A DNA stretch of 64,000 bases from Flagellimonas flava (GCF_900129665.1 NZ_FQWL01000004.1:124001-188000); one strand, 5' to 3'. Positions 34,101 through 43,303 are shown, numbered from the stretch's first letter. Made by a program: numbers and translations. Notes: generated from the letters alone by a model not told the origin.

Positions 34101-35078
34101 TTGAAGGTTGTTTCGCAGATAAGGGAACCTATAGAGGATGAAATGCAACTTTTTGAGGAGAAGTTCCTCAAATCCATGTCTTCCAAGGTTGCCCTGTTCA
34201 ACAGAATCACTTTTTACATTGTCAACCGCAAAGGGAAGCAAATGCGACCCATGTTCGTTTTTCTTACGGCAAAGTTGATCAACGGCGGCAAGGTTAATGA
34301 CCGCACTTATTGCGGTGCTTCTATCATAGAGTTGATCCATACCGCAAGTCTGGTCCATGATGACGTTGTGGATGATAGTCATAAACGTCGTGGTTTTTTC
34401 TCCATAAATGCACTTTGGAAAAATAAGATAGCCGTTTTGGTAGGCGATTTTCTGTTTTCGAAAGGAGTTCTTGTGGCTCTTGAGAACAAGGATTATGATT
34501 TGCTACATATCATCTCCAATGCCGTAAGGGATATGAGCGAAGGTGAGTTAATGCAAATTGAAAAAGCCAGACTTTTGGATATTACGGAAGAGGTGTACTA
34601 TGACATCATCCGACAAAAAACGGCCACTTTGATAGCAGCTTGCTGCAGTATGGGCGCATGCTCGGTGCAACCCCACTCCGATGCCGTGGAAACTTTTCGG
34701 AAGTTTGGAGAGCTCTGCGGAATGGCATTTCAGATTAAGGATGACCTATTTGATTACGGAGCAGAGAAGATAGGTAAACCCACTGGGATTGATATCAAAG
34801 AACAAAAAATGACACTCCCTTTGATTTATGTACTTAATCAGAGTGATAAAGAAAAAAGGAAGTGGCTTATAAATTCCATTAAAAACCACAACAAGGATAA
34901 AAAGAGGGTAAAGCAGGTAATTGCATACGTAAAGGAAATGGGAGGATTGGAATATGCGGTCACCAAAATGCTCGCCTTTAAGGACGAAGCTTTGGGTCTC
35001 TTGGACAACTACCCGGATTCTGAGTATAAGAGTGCTCTTACCCTTATGGTGAACTACGTTGTGGACCGAAAAAAATAA
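34101..35078 (+). CDS. Polyprenyl diphosphate synthase
   Basis: 325 residues. First Asp-rich motif DDVVDD in HTASLVHDDVVDDSHKRRG and second DDLFDY, typical of trans-prenyltransferases that make the octaprenyl or longer chain for menaquinone. Start codon TTG. The upstream 183 bp is non-coding and carries loosely repeated CAATGG/CCATTG/TTGTAAATTG words of the kind common in flavobacterial spacers. Confidence 0.9.
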   Translation: MKVVSQIREPIEDEMQLFEEKFLKSMSSKVALFNRITFYIVNRKGKQMRPMFVFLTAKLINGGKVNDRTYCGASIIELIHTASLVHDDVVDDSHKRRGFFSINALWKNKIAVLVGDFLFSKGVLVALENKDYDLLHIISNAVRDMSEGELMQIEKARLLDITEEVYYDIIRQKTATLIAACCSMGACSVQPHSDAVETFRKFGELCGMAFQIKDDLFDYGAEKIGKPTGIDIKEQKMTLPLIYVLNQSDKEKRKWLINSIKNHNKDKKRVKQVIAYVKEMGGLEYAVTKMLAFKDEALGLLDNYPDSEYKSALTLMVNYVVDRKK

Positions 35079-35216
35079 TCCAACGCTTCTTTTTAGCACA
35101 GTCTTTCCCTGTTCTGCTTGGAACCTATGGTGTTTTGATAAAAAATATCATTTGGCGGGCAACCCTTTTCAAACTTTCCTCGTCTATCTTTATAACAAAC
35201 AAATTGGGAGCCACTG

Positions 35217-35789
35217 TTGAAGATTGTCGCATTATATACCAATGAGAAGCAGCTTATTAAAAAGGCCATAGCTGGCGAACAGCAAAGCCAAAAGCAACTT
35301 TATAACAAGTTTGCCCCTAAAATGCTTGGTATTTGTCGGCAGTATATCAAAGATGTGCACTTTGCTGAGGATGTCATGGTGGATGGATTTGTGAAGGTCT
35401 TTAAAAACTTGAACTCTTTTGAGCACCGGGGCAGTTTTGAAGGATGGGTTAGACGAATTATGGTTAGGGAGTGCATATCGTTCCTTAGGAAGAAACAATT
35501 TGTGGTCTATGATGAGGAAACCTATTTGAGCAAACCTGCTCAAGATGAGGGGATGACATCCGCATTTGATGTGGAGTATGTACAGCAATTAATTGACGAA
35601 CTGCCAGAGGGCTATAAAATGGTGTTTTTGCTTTATGCCATAGAAGGTTATAAACACCATGAAATTGCCAAAATGTTGAAGATTTCAGAAGGCACCTCCA
35701 AGTCTCAACTGTTCAAGGCTAGAAAAATGCTGCAGGAAAACCTAAAACTAAGCGGATTGTCGCCGAACAAAAGATCAAAAGGCAAATAG
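35217..35789 (+). CDS. ECF-type RNA polymerase sigma factor
   Basis: 190 residues from a TTG start. Sigma region 2 (YNKFAPKMLGICRQYIKDVHFAEDVMVDGFVKVFKNLNSFEHRGSFEGWVRRI) and region 4 (LIDELPEGYKMVFLLYAIEGYKHHEIAKMLKISEGTSKSQLFKARKML) are clear; region 3 is absent as in ECF factors. The next two genes encode a single-pass membrane protein and an outer-membrane barrel, so it probably controls an envelope response. Confidence 0.9.
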   Translation: MKIVALYTNEKQLIKKAIAGEQQSQKQLYNKFAPKMLGICRQYIKDVHFAEDVMVDGFVKVFKNLNSFEHRGSFEGWVRRIMVRECISFLRKKQFVVYDEETYLSKPAQDEGMTSAFDVEYVQQLIDELPEGYKMVFLLYAIEGYKHHEIAKMLKISEGTSKSQLFKARKMLQENLKLSGLSPNKRSKGK

Positions 35790-35797
35790 CAGGAATT

Positions 35798-36523
35798 ATG
35801 GAGAAATTGGAGAAACATATTAAGGACAAGCTGGAATCTAGGCAGATTTCACCCTCCCCCAGAGCTTGGGAAAAAATAGCTGCCCAAACGGTTCAAGCAC
35901 CAACCAAAAGAGGCAACCGAAAGTTGGTATATTTCATCGCAGCCGGATTTATTGGTCTTCTGCTGACCTCTATCTTCTTTTTTAGAAAGGATGCACCTGT
36001 TCAAGAAACTCAAATAGCGGAGCAGGATACCCAAATTGATAGTGGTAGTGCACCGAAAAATGATGTGGTTGTCCTGGGAACGGAAGAACAGCAGGTAGAG
36101 GTAGTTTCTGATAGTGGGGAAGAGCATGTTGGCAGCGTTGGCAACAACCCTGAAATACCACAAATGGAGTCCATTATACTGGTAGAGAATGACGAGGCCC
36201 CCCAAACACCGATACAGGATAGTTTTTTAGAAGAGAACAATTCGCTTATAACAGAAAAAATCAATGAGGTGGTTGCTCAGGTGAGACTTTTGGAATCCGT
36301 TAATACTGAGGTGAGCGATGCCGAAGTGGATTCCCTGCTTAGAGCTGCCCAACGGGATATTCTTTCGGAACAATTGTTCACTCCGGAAGGTGGAGTGGAC
36401 GCCATGGCCTTGCTCACGGAAGTTGAAGATGAGCTGGACGAATCGTTCCGAGATCAAATTTTTGATGCACTCAAGGACGGTTACTTTAAACTTCGTACCG
36501 CAGTGGCCGATCGTAACAATTAA
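35798..36523 (+). CDS. Single-pass membrane protein, candidate anti-sigma factor
   Basis: 241 residues, 8 bp after the sigma gene. A short cytoplasmic N-terminus (LEKHIKDKLESRQISPSPRAWEKI) precedes one transmembrane helix (LVYFIAAGFIGLLLTSIFFF, about 45-64), then an acidic periplasmic tail. Topology and position are those of an anti-sigma factor. It lacks the zinc-binding HxxxCxxC of ZAS-type anti-sigmas, so the role is an inference. Confidence 0.75.
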   Translation: MEKLEKHIKDKLESRQISPSPRAWEKIAAQTVQAPTKRGNRKLVYFIAAGFIGLLLTSIFFFRKDAPVQETQIAEQDTQIDSGSAPKNDVVVLGTEEQQVEVVSDSGEEHVGSVGNNPEIPQMESIILVENDEAPQTPIQDSFLEENNSLITEKINEVVAQVRLLESVNTEVSDAEVDSLLRAAQRDILSEQLFTPEGGVDAMALLTEVEDELDESFRDQIFDALKDGYFKLRTAVADRNN

Positions 36524-36558
36524 ACTTTATTCATCAATCAAAATACCTTTTTAGTTTT

Positions 36559-36584
36559 CCTCTCCCAGCTTGGTTTGGGAGGGG
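36559..36584. repeat. Hairpin before the outer-membrane protein gene
   Basis: CCTCTCCCA (36559-36567) pairs with TGGGAGGGG (36576-36584), nine pairs with one G-U and an 8-base loop. No T run follows, so it is not a good terminator; a dispersed repeat or a processing site is possible. Confidence 0.45.
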
Positions 36585-36612
36585 AGGTTAAGAGGGGAAT
36601 CAAAAATCAATC

Positions 36613-37683
36613 ATGACAAAAATCGCACTTTACATTACTGCATTTCTAATTCTATTTCTTTCGCACCAGATGGCGGGGCAAGAACGCTACGAGAGAAAAA
36701 TAGACGACCTTAAGACCAAGAAGGAGAAAATCACCGAGCAAGAAAAGGAGGCTCTAAAACAAGAGGTGAAGGATATCAACCGGCGAATGGAGCGTGGCGA
36801 GCTTAGTGCAGATGAGGCCAAACTTCTAAAGGCCGAAGTTGCAAAAAAGAGAGCTTTGAATATTGAGAACAGAGTGGCCATTATTGACAATCAGATTTCA
36901 CTGCTGCAACGTAACAATGGCGAAATCTTAGTAGTGGCCGATGAAGATCAAGATTATGAGGACGATGAAGGTTTTTCCATCCGAATTGATGGGGAGCCCA
37001 TATTTTTTTCGAATTCTAGAAAATGGAGGCAAGACATAAAATATGACCGACGGACCTATTCGGACCCTGTTTTTGCCATAGGACTTAACAATGCCATTAT
37101 CGAAGGGCAGTCTTTGGACGATTCTCCATACAAAATTGGAGGTAGCCGTTTTTTTGAAATGGGATGGCAATGGCGGACCAGGGTATTCAAAAATTCCAAT
37201 TGGCTACGGTTCAATTATGGGTTTTCTTTTCAATTCAATGGGTTAAAACCTGATGACAACCAAATCTTTGTCCAGAATGGGGACCAAACCACCTTGGAGG
37301 AATTTGAGTTCAATTTGGACAAATCTAAACTTCGTATGGATAATCTGGTGTTCCCAATACATTTTGAGTTTGGTCCTTCACGGTTTAGGGAGACTGAAAA
37401 AAGCATTCGTTACTCTATTCAAAACCAGTTTAGATTCGGTGTCGGTGGATACGGGGGACTTAACCTGGGAACTCGGCAGAAACTAAAATACTCCAGGGAT
37501 GGAGAAAATGTAAAGGACAAATTTAAGCGTGACTACAACACCAGCGACCTCATTTATGGACTAAGCGCTTATGCAGGTTTTGATGAGATTCTATTGTATG
37601 TAAAATATGACTTAAACCCCATTTTCAAAGATGCGGAGGTTGAGCAACGTAACATTTCTTTGGGCCTACGGTTCGATTTATAA
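36613..37683 (+). CDS. Outer-membrane beta-barrel protein with coiled-coil N-terminus
   Basis: 356 residues with a signal peptide (ALYITAFLILFLSHQMAG). Residues ~25-110 are a highly charged coiled coil (LKTKKEKITEQEKEALKQEV..., AKLLKAEVAKKRALNIENRVAIIDNQI), and the rest alternates aromatic strands ending in NISLGLRFDL, with a C-terminal aliphatic/aromatic pattern as in outer-membrane barrels. Likely co-expressed with the sigma factor and membrane protein upstream. Specific function not recognised. Confidence 0.75.
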   Translation: MTKIALYITAFLILFLSHQMAGQERYERKIDDLKTKKEKITEQEKEALKQEVKDINRRMERGELSADEAKLLKAEVAKKRALNIENRVAIIDNQISLLQRNNGEILVVADEDQDYEDDEGFSIRIDGEPIFFSNSRKWRQDIKYDRRTYSDPVFAIGLNNAIIEGQSLDDSPYKIGGSRFFEMGWQWRTRVFKNSNWLRFNYGFSFQFNGLKPDDNQIFVQNGDQTTLEEFEFNLDKSKLRMDNLVFPIHFEFGPSRFRETEKSIRYSIQNQFRFGVGGYGGLNLGTRQKLKYSRDGENVKDKFKRDYNTSDLIYGLSAYAGFDEILLYVKYDLNPIFKDAEVEQRNISLGLRFDL

Positions 37684-37738
37684 CCAACTGTCAATTCGAG
37701 CGCAGCCGAGAATTCCATCTTTCGGATTGCGCTCTTTT

Positions 37739-37981
37739 CTATCTGTTTATAGCCCTTTCCATTTCAGGGGTGAATTCCTCCTTATAGAAACCACGTTTGC
37801 AATGGGAACATTCTGCAAAACTGTTGGTTCCTATTTTAAATAGGGGAAGCCAGAACAAATGAAAATAATTGGCTTGGGAAACTGAGGTCAAGGTTTCGTG
37901 CTGCCCGCAATGTGGACAGCTTACCCCGATTAGTTTTTTACTTTCTTTTTTGCCGGATCGTGTTCCAAAAAAAAGAATCAT
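37739..37981 (-). CDS. Small zinc-ribbon protein
   Basis: 80 residues with CPHC and CSHC knuckles (GVSCPHCGQHE, AECSHCKRGF) separated by a hydrophobic aromatic stretch (ANYFHLFWLPLFKI) that may touch the membrane. No catalytic domain. Function unknown. Confidence 0.75.
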   Translation of the reverse strand: MILFFGTRSGKKESKKLIGVSCPHCGQHETLTSVSQANYFHLFWLPLFKIGTNSFAECSHCKRGFYKEEFTPEMERAINR

Positions 37982-38061
37982 TTACTTTTTTTGGCAAGTT
38001 ACACTTTTTGAAAAGCATTTATCATGTCTGGGGAAAGGGAGAGGTTGATTTTTCCCGAGAT

Positions 38062-38430
38062 CTATTCGGTTGCCAGTTTCGGATTTGGTCCAAATTGATT
38101 TACTCCTGCTTCACTGTCTTTAACCAGCAACAGAAGCAACCAAATACCTCCAATTGCCGGAATCAACCCGACAAAAATCCAAGTCCATTTTTTTCCAATG
38201 TCATGAAGTCTACGGATGGTAACGGCAAGATTGGGCAGTATCATCCCCAATATATATAGCCCATAGACGGGGCCTATTGGCATTTCTCCAGAGAGCCCAA
38301 TGATGTTGTCCAATACCATAGCGGCTGTACCAAAAATCATATTGAAAAGAATAAACATCCAAAACTCTTTTCTTCTTGCGCGTCCTTTGAAATCCGCATA
38401 CTGTTTTAAAACTTTTAAATACCACTTCAT
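38062..38430 (-). CDS. DUF805 membrane protein
   Basis: 122 residues. Begins KYADFKGRARRKEFWMFILFNMI, the family signature, followed by four hydrophobic segments and RRLHDIGKKWTW. Inner-membrane protein of unknown role, widespread in bacteria. Between it and dnaG (38431-38645) no gene is visible. Confidence 0.88.
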   Translation of the reverse strand: MKWYLKVLKQYADFKGRARRKEFWMFILFNMIFGTAAMVLDNIIGLSGEMPIGPVYGLYILGMILPNLAVTIRRLHDIGKKWTWIFVGLIPAIGGIWLLLLLVKDSEAGVNQFGPNPKLATE

Positions 38431-38645
38431 ACTTTGTTTTTAGTTGGTTTTCCTACTCATATGGCTTTTCGGTTCCGCCCCGTTTGGAAAATGGTTTCTG
38501 GACTCCATTTGCTCGTTTAAAGTAGGATTCACAGAATATTTTCCCTTACGGCGTTTGATGGATGCCCCTTTTCAATTGATGAATGGTACTTTTCAATAAA
38601 AATTTTGTTTTTTAGCTACCTTTAGAGGCTATTTAATCCCACAGT

Positions 38646-40619
38646 TTGATTTCGAAGAACACCATAGATCAAGTTTATGAAACCGCCCGCTTGGAGGAGG
38701 TAATCGGGGATTTTGTGCAGCTCAAGAAATCTGGCTCCAATTTTAAGGGATTAAGTCCTTTTACCGATGAGCGCACCCCAAGTTTTATGGTATCTCCCGT
38801 GAAGCAGATTTGGAAGGACTTTAGTAGTGGAAAAGGGGGTAATGTTGTGGCATTTTTAATGGAACATGAGCATTTTACCTATCCCGAAGCCATAAAGTAC
38901 CTGGCCAAAAAGTACAATATAGAGGTCGAAGAGACCGAGCAGACCAATGAACAAAAGGAACAGGCCAATGAAAGGGAGAGTATGTATTTGGTATCTGAAT
39001 ATGCACAAAAATACTTCTCCGATACTTTATGGGAGTCACAGCCTGGAAAGGCAATAGGTCTTTCGTATTTTAAAGAACGTGGTTTCACGGATGATACGAT
39101 TAAAAAGTTTGGTTTGGGATATAGCTTGGATGAATGGGAGGCTTTCACCAAATCTGCCTTGGATCAAGGCTACCAGTTGGAGTTTTTGGAAAAGACCGGT
39201 CTAACCATCGTTAAGGAACAAACTGGTGGCGAGTCTAGAAAGTTTGATCGCTTCAAAGGACGGGTCATGTTCCCCATTCATTCGATGAGTGGCAGGGTTT
39301 TGGGTTTCGGGGGACGTATTTTGACCAATGATAAAAAGGCCGCAAAGTACCTGAATTCTCCAGAAAGTGAGATTTACCATAAGAGCAAGGTGCTCTATGG
39401 GATATATTTTGCCAAACAGGCAATAGCCAAAGAAGACAATTGTTTTTTGGTGGAAGGATACACCGATGTTATCCAGATGTATCAAAGAGGGGTGGAAAAT
39501 GTAGTGTCCTCCAGCGGAACCGCGTTGACACCGGAACAGATTAGGCTTATCAACAGACTGACCAAGAACATCACGGTACTTTTTGATGGGGATGCCGCCG
39601 GACTTAGAGCCTCACTTAGAGGGATAGATCTTATTCTGGAGCAGGGAATGGATGTTAAGGTCTGTACCTTCCCAGAAGGTGAAGATCCCGATAGTTTTGC
39701 CAAAAACAACACCTATGAGGATTTGGTGCTTTATCTTGAGGAAAACGCCAAGGATTTCATTCAATTTAAAACTTCCCTTTTAGCTGAGGAAGCTGCGAAT
39801 GATCCCATTAAACGTGCGGATACTATCCGCGATATTGTACATAGCATCAGCAAGATTCCTGACCGAATTAAAAAGGAAGTCTACATTCAAGAATGTGCCA
39901 AAATCATGCAGATTTCCGAAGAAGTACTTTACAATACTCTGGCCCAAATTGATAAGAAAGGCGCAGCGGATACATTCAAAAAGCAAAATCAGGAGCAAAA
40001 GGCTTTTGAAGTTGTAAAAAGCGACCCCGTAACCGAAAAGGTGGATGTGCAGTTTGAGTTGGAACGGAAGGTTATAGAAATGTTGCTGCTCTATGGTGAT
40101 CAGAAACAGGAATTTGAAGACTTGGTGCTGAAGGAAAACGACGAAGGCGACTTGGTTTTGGAACCGGAAACCGTGGAGGCCAAGGTTTATGAAAAGGTGT
40201 TCTTAGATCTTCAGGAAGATGAGATTGAACTCGCAAACGTTAACTTCAGGGCCATTTATTACAAACTCATTGAAGAGCTCAATGCCAAAGAAGAATTCAC
40301 GGTAAACAGTTTCCTGTCGGAACTTGACCAGGAAATTGTTGGCGAAGTGTCTTCCATTTTAATGGAGGAAGAACGCTATACGTTGCACGATTGGGAACGG
40401 AAAGATATTTACCCGAAGGCTAAGGGGCAGGGGGTAGCGCAATTGGTAGGTGAGACAATACTCACGCTTCGCTGTAACCTGATAAAAACAAGAATCAAGA
40501 AACTGCAGTTGGATACCGAGGGGAAGAATGGGGATAATTCCGAAATATTGGAAGAAATTGTGAACTACTTGCAGTTGAATAAACTGTTGAATGCCAAATT
40601 GAACAGGGTACTTTCGTAA
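38646..40619 (+). CDS. dnaG: DNA primase lacking zinc ligands
   Basis: 657 residues from a TTG start. The N-terminal CHC2 fold is recognisable (FKGLSPFTDERTPSFMVSPVKQ, GKGGNVVAFLME), but the four zinc ligands are replaced: Ser37, Thr40, Asp58 and Ser61 stand where Cys, His, Cys, Cys are expected. The Toprim catalytic core is intact (VEGYTDVIQM, LFDGDAAGLRAS), and a DnaB-binding C-terminal domain follows. It should make replication primers; initiation-site recognition may not need zinc in this lineage. Confidence 0.93.
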   Translation: MISKNTIDQVYETARLEEVIGDFVQLKKSGSNFKGLSPFTDERTPSFMVSPVKQIWKDFSSGKGGNVVAFLMEHEHFTYPEAIKYLAKKYNIEVEETEQTNEQKEQANERESMYLVSEYAQKYFSDTLWESQPGKAIGLSYFKERGFTDDTIKKFGLGYSLDEWEAFTKSALDQGYQLEFLEKTGLTIVKEQTGGESRKFDRFKGRVMFPIHSMSGRVLGFGGRILTNDKKAAKYLNSPESEIYHKSKVLYGIYFAKQAIAKEDNCFLVEGYTDVIQMYQRGVENVVSSSGTALTPEQIRLINRLTKNITVLFDGDAAGLRASLRGIDLILEQGMDVKVCTFPEGEDPDSFAKNNTYEDLVLYLEENAKDFIQFKTSLLAEEAANDPIKRADTIRDIVHSISKIPDRIKKEVYIQECAKIMQISEEVLYNTLAQIDKKGAADTFKKQNQEQKAFEVVKSDPVTEKVDVQFELERKVIEMLLLYGDQKQEFEDLVLKENDEGDLVLEPETVEAKVYEKVFLDLQEDEIELANVNFRAIYYKLIEELNAKEEFTVNSFLSELDQEIVGEVSSILMEEERYTLHDWERKDIYPKAKGQGVAQLVGETILTLRCNLIKTRIKKLQLDTEGKNGDNSEILEEIVNYLQLNKLLNAKLNRVLS

Positions 40620-40650
40620 AAAAACAAAATCCCAGACCATGGTCCGGGAT
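40617..40650 (-). terminator. Terminator of the response regulator gene (minus strand)
   Basis: ATCCC (40629-40633) with GGGAT (40646-40650), and inside it GACC with GGTC, form a hairpin; on the minus strand a T-rich tract follows (A run 40617-40628). Confidence 0.7.
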
Positions 40651-40674
40651 ATTAAGTGTTATATCAACTGTCCT

Positions 40675-41304
40675 CTAGTAGAGTTCCAGTGCCTTAGCTT
40701 GTTGCAGCAAATCTACCAAGTTGTCCACATTCAATTTTTTCATTAAACGGGCTTTGTAGGTACTTACAGTCTTTTCGTTCAAATTTAGACCTTCGGCAAC
40801 TTCTTTGTTTCTTTTTCCACTGGCCAAAAGTTTTAGTACTTCAACCTCGCGAGAAGATAGTTTTCTGAAGAATCTTCTAGGTTTCTGGGTGCCTTCATCA
40901 AAGGCAAGACGCTGGGCAAGCTCATTAGTGATGAACATATTACCCTGGCTGACCTTTTTAACAGCGGTCATAATATAGTCCAAATCAGCTGTTTTGGAAA
41001 GATAACCGAATGCTCCAGCCCGAATGGTGCTAAGCGCATACACATCTTCAGATTGTCCACTGTACATAAGGGTTTTTACAGCGGGAAAATCTTGCTTAAG
41101 TTTTCTTAAGGTGGCAATTCCGTTAATTTCAGGAATATCCATTTCAAGCATTACTACGTCGGGGGAAACTTCCTCTAAAGTTTCAAATAGTTCTGACGTT
41201 GTTGAAACATCGGCGATGACCTCGATTTCCTGACTGGAGTCAAGAACCTGTTTAATGCCGAGTCGAACTATGGGATGGTTGTCAGCTATTAATACTTTAA
41301 TCAT
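40675..41304 (-). CDS. NarL/FixJ-type response regulator with Glu at the phosphoacceptor position
   Basis: 209 residues: receiver domain (1-120) and LuxR-type helix-turn-helix (about 145-205; KLSSREVEVLKLLASGKRNKEVAEGLNLNEKTVSTYKARLMKKL). In SPDVVMLEMDIPEING the residue aligned with the phosphorylated Asp is Glu54, and the N-terminal acidic pair reads ADNH. The conserved Lys is present (GYLSKTAD). Glu can imitate phospho-Asp, so it may be constitutively active or regulated otherwise. No sensor kinase lies nearby. Confidence 0.88.
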   Translation of the reverse strand: MIKVLIADNHPIVRLGIKQVLDSSQEIEVIADVSTTSELFETLEEVSPDVVMLEMDIPEINGIATLRKLKQDFPAVKTLMYSGQSEDVYALSTIRAGAFGYLSKTADLDYIMTAVKKVSQGNMFITNELAQRLAFDEGTQKPRRFFRKLSSREVEVLKLLASGKRNKEVAEGLNLNEKTVSTYKARLMKKLNVDNLVDLLQQAKALELY

Positions 41305-41458
41305 TTGGTTTGAGTTTTACTTTGTTTAGTACTTAATTACTTACGCGGCGTGGCGGGCAAGTTAACAATTTGAGAACGTAAAACTGTAATTTTTTTCTTA
41401 AAACCATAGAATTTCTGGGGTTTTTTTCGTCTTAAGCTGGGTTTTTTGGGTCAAATGG

Positions 41459-42247
41459 TCATTTTAGCTGCTCAGGGATTTCACAAATAGGTATAGGAAT
41501 CATCTTATGTTTGTTGGAAGTATTAAATCGTTTATAGATGGTAAATACTTCTTTTTTTCTGTCAGAAAAATCATCTGGTGTCTTGCCCTGCGCATCCATT
41601 TCCATGGCCCATTCCAATTCTGGGTAAGATGCTCCGATCTGATCCTCATCCGTACGATGGTCTCCCCATAGGCCATCTGTAGGGGCTGCCTCCATAATAT
41701 CTTGGTTCACTCCCAATGTATCTCCAAGTGCATAAACTTCAGTTTTGAGCAAATCGGCGATGGGGCTGAGATCAACCCCACCATCACCATATTTGGTGTA
41801 AAACCCAATACCAAAATCCTCTACCTTATTTCCGGTACCGGCTACGAGATAGCCTTTAAGGGCTGCAAAGTAGTATAAGGTGGCCATACGAAGTCGTGCC
41901 CTGGTGTTGGCTAATGACATAAACCTATCCTCCTCATTTTCGACCTTGGGCAACGCCTCCACCAAACTATCGAATACAGGTGTGAGGTCCACTGGTTGCC
42001 TACCAACATTGGGAAAATTATCCATAAGCCAGTCAATATGTCTGTCCGCCCTGGTCACCTGATTTTTACCTTGATGTATGGGCATTTCAAGACATAATAG
42101 ATCCAGACCTGTTTTTGCACATAGGGTGGAGGTGACGGCCGAATCTATTCCTCCCGAGACTCCAATTACAAAACCCTTACACTTCGCCTTTACAGCATAG
42201 TCCCTTAACCAGTCCACAATATGTGTTATTACCTTTTCAGTCTGCAT
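41459..42247 (-). CDS. nadE: NH3-dependent NAD+ synthetase
   Basis: 262 residues without the N-terminal glutaminase domain. The ATP-pyrophosphatase loop is GVSGGIDSAV; AGTGNKVEDFGIGFYTKYGDGGVDLSPIADLLKTEV is the classical NadE block. It makes NAD+ from deamido-NAD+. Divergent from gldB with a 57-bp gap. Confidence 0.95.
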   Translation of the reverse strand: MQTEKVITHIVDWLRDYAVKAKCKGFVIGVSGGIDSAVTSTLCAKTGLDLLCLEMPIHQGKNQVTRADRHIDWLMDNFPNVGRQPVDLTPVFDSLVEALPKVENEEDRFMSLANTRARLRMATLYYFAALKGYLVAGTGNKVEDFGIGFYTKYGDGGVDLSPIADLLKTEVYALGDTLGVNQDIMEAAPTDGLWGDHRTDEDQIGASYPELEWAMEMDAQGKTPDDFSDRKKEVFTIYKRFNTSNKHKMIPIPICEIPEQLK

Positions 42248-42272
42248 ACCTAACTTTTTAGATTCAATAAAT

Positions 42273-42280
42273 TACCTTTG
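42273..42280 (+). promoter_or_regulatory. -7 element of the gldB promoter
   Basis: TACCTTTG is an exact TANNTTTG match. It covers the most upstream possible start (TTG 42278), so the true gldB start should be downstream. Confidence 0.45.
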
Positions 42281-42304
42281 TCCCCTGTAAATTTAAATGC
42301 TGTT

Positions 42305-43303
42305 GTGCTAAAATTAAAGGCCTTGACTAAATACTTTGGATTGCGCACCATTTGTCGTTCAATTTTGATCATCTTACTCTTTTTGTGCAGTTGTAAGGAG
42401 GAAAATGCAACGGAGGAAAAAATTTCCCAGCTAGCCTTGGATCTTACAGTGGAAAGATTTGACCGTGAATTTGCCAATGCTACTCCCGACGACCTGGGTG
42501 GTCTTAAGTCGAAATACCCATATTTGTTTCCCGAACAATTTGCAGACAGCATCTGGGTGGCCAAACTTACCGATACGATTCAACTTGAGCTATCGAAAGA
42601 AGTTGATAAGACTTTTGGGGATTTTAAGGTTGAGATTGATGAATTGACAGACCTTTTCAAACATATTAAGTTCTATTTTCCCAAGGAAAACACACCTAAG
42701 GTTGTGACGGTTACTTCGGATGTGCGGTATAACGATAGGGTCATTTTTGCCGACTCGCTTTTAATTTTGGGCTTGGATAACTATTTGGGTAAAGACCACC
42801 ATTTTTATCAGGGTATTCAGCGCTACATTGCCCAAGGACTCGACAAAAAGTTTCTTGCTTCGGATGTGGCCAGTGCTTTTACGAAAAAAGTGATTCTGTT
42901 TCCACGAAACAGAACTTTTCTATCTAGGATGGTGCACTATGGCAAGGAACTTTATCTTAAAGATAAATTGCTTCCAGACGCTTCTGATGCACAAAAGATG
43001 GGATATTCCCAAGAAGAGATGGATTGGGCAATAGCCAATGAGGAACAAATCTGGCGTTATTTCGTGGAGCAGGAACTCTTGTATAGCACAGATGCAAAAT
43101 TGGATAGACGGTTTTTGGATCCCGCGCCATTCTCTAAATTTCAATTGGAATTGGATAGCGAATCCCCGGGAAGATTGGGCAGGTACATGGGCTGGCAGAT
43201 TGTGCGGGCCTATGGGAAAAGGAACGAGGAAGACTTACAACAACTGTTGACATTGTCCGCTGACGAAATTTTTAAAAAATCAAATTACAAACCAAGAAAA
43301 TAG
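42305..43303 (+). CDS. gldB: Gliding motility lipoprotein GldB
   Basis: About 333 residues from GTG 42305 (upstream TTG 42278 is inside the promoter; TTG 42323 is another option). Lipoprotein signal SILIILLFLCSCKEE, then the GldB body (VERFDREFANATPDDLGGLKSKYPYLFPEQFADSIWV, YFPKENTPKVVTVTSD, IFADSLLILGLDNYLGKDH). GldB is needed for gliding in F. johnsoniae and is the stable partner of other Gld lipoproteins in the motor/secretion complex. gldC begins directly after its stop codon. Confidence 0.92.
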   Translation: MLKLKALTKYFGLRTICRSILIILLFLCSCKEENATEEKISQLALDLTVERFDREFANATPDDLGGLKSKYPYLFPEQFADSIWVAKLTDTIQLELSKEVDKTFGDFKVEIDELTDLFKHIKFYFPKENTPKVVTVTSDVRYNDRVIFADSLLILGLDNYLGKDHHFYQGIQRYIAQGLDKKFLASDVASAFTKKVILFPRNRTFLSRMVHYGKELYLKDKLLPDASDAQKMGYSQEEMDWAIANEEQIWRYFVEQELLYSTDAKLDRRFLDPAPFSKFQLELDSESPGRLGRYMGWQIVRAYGKRNEEDLQQLLTLSADEIFKKSNYKPRK

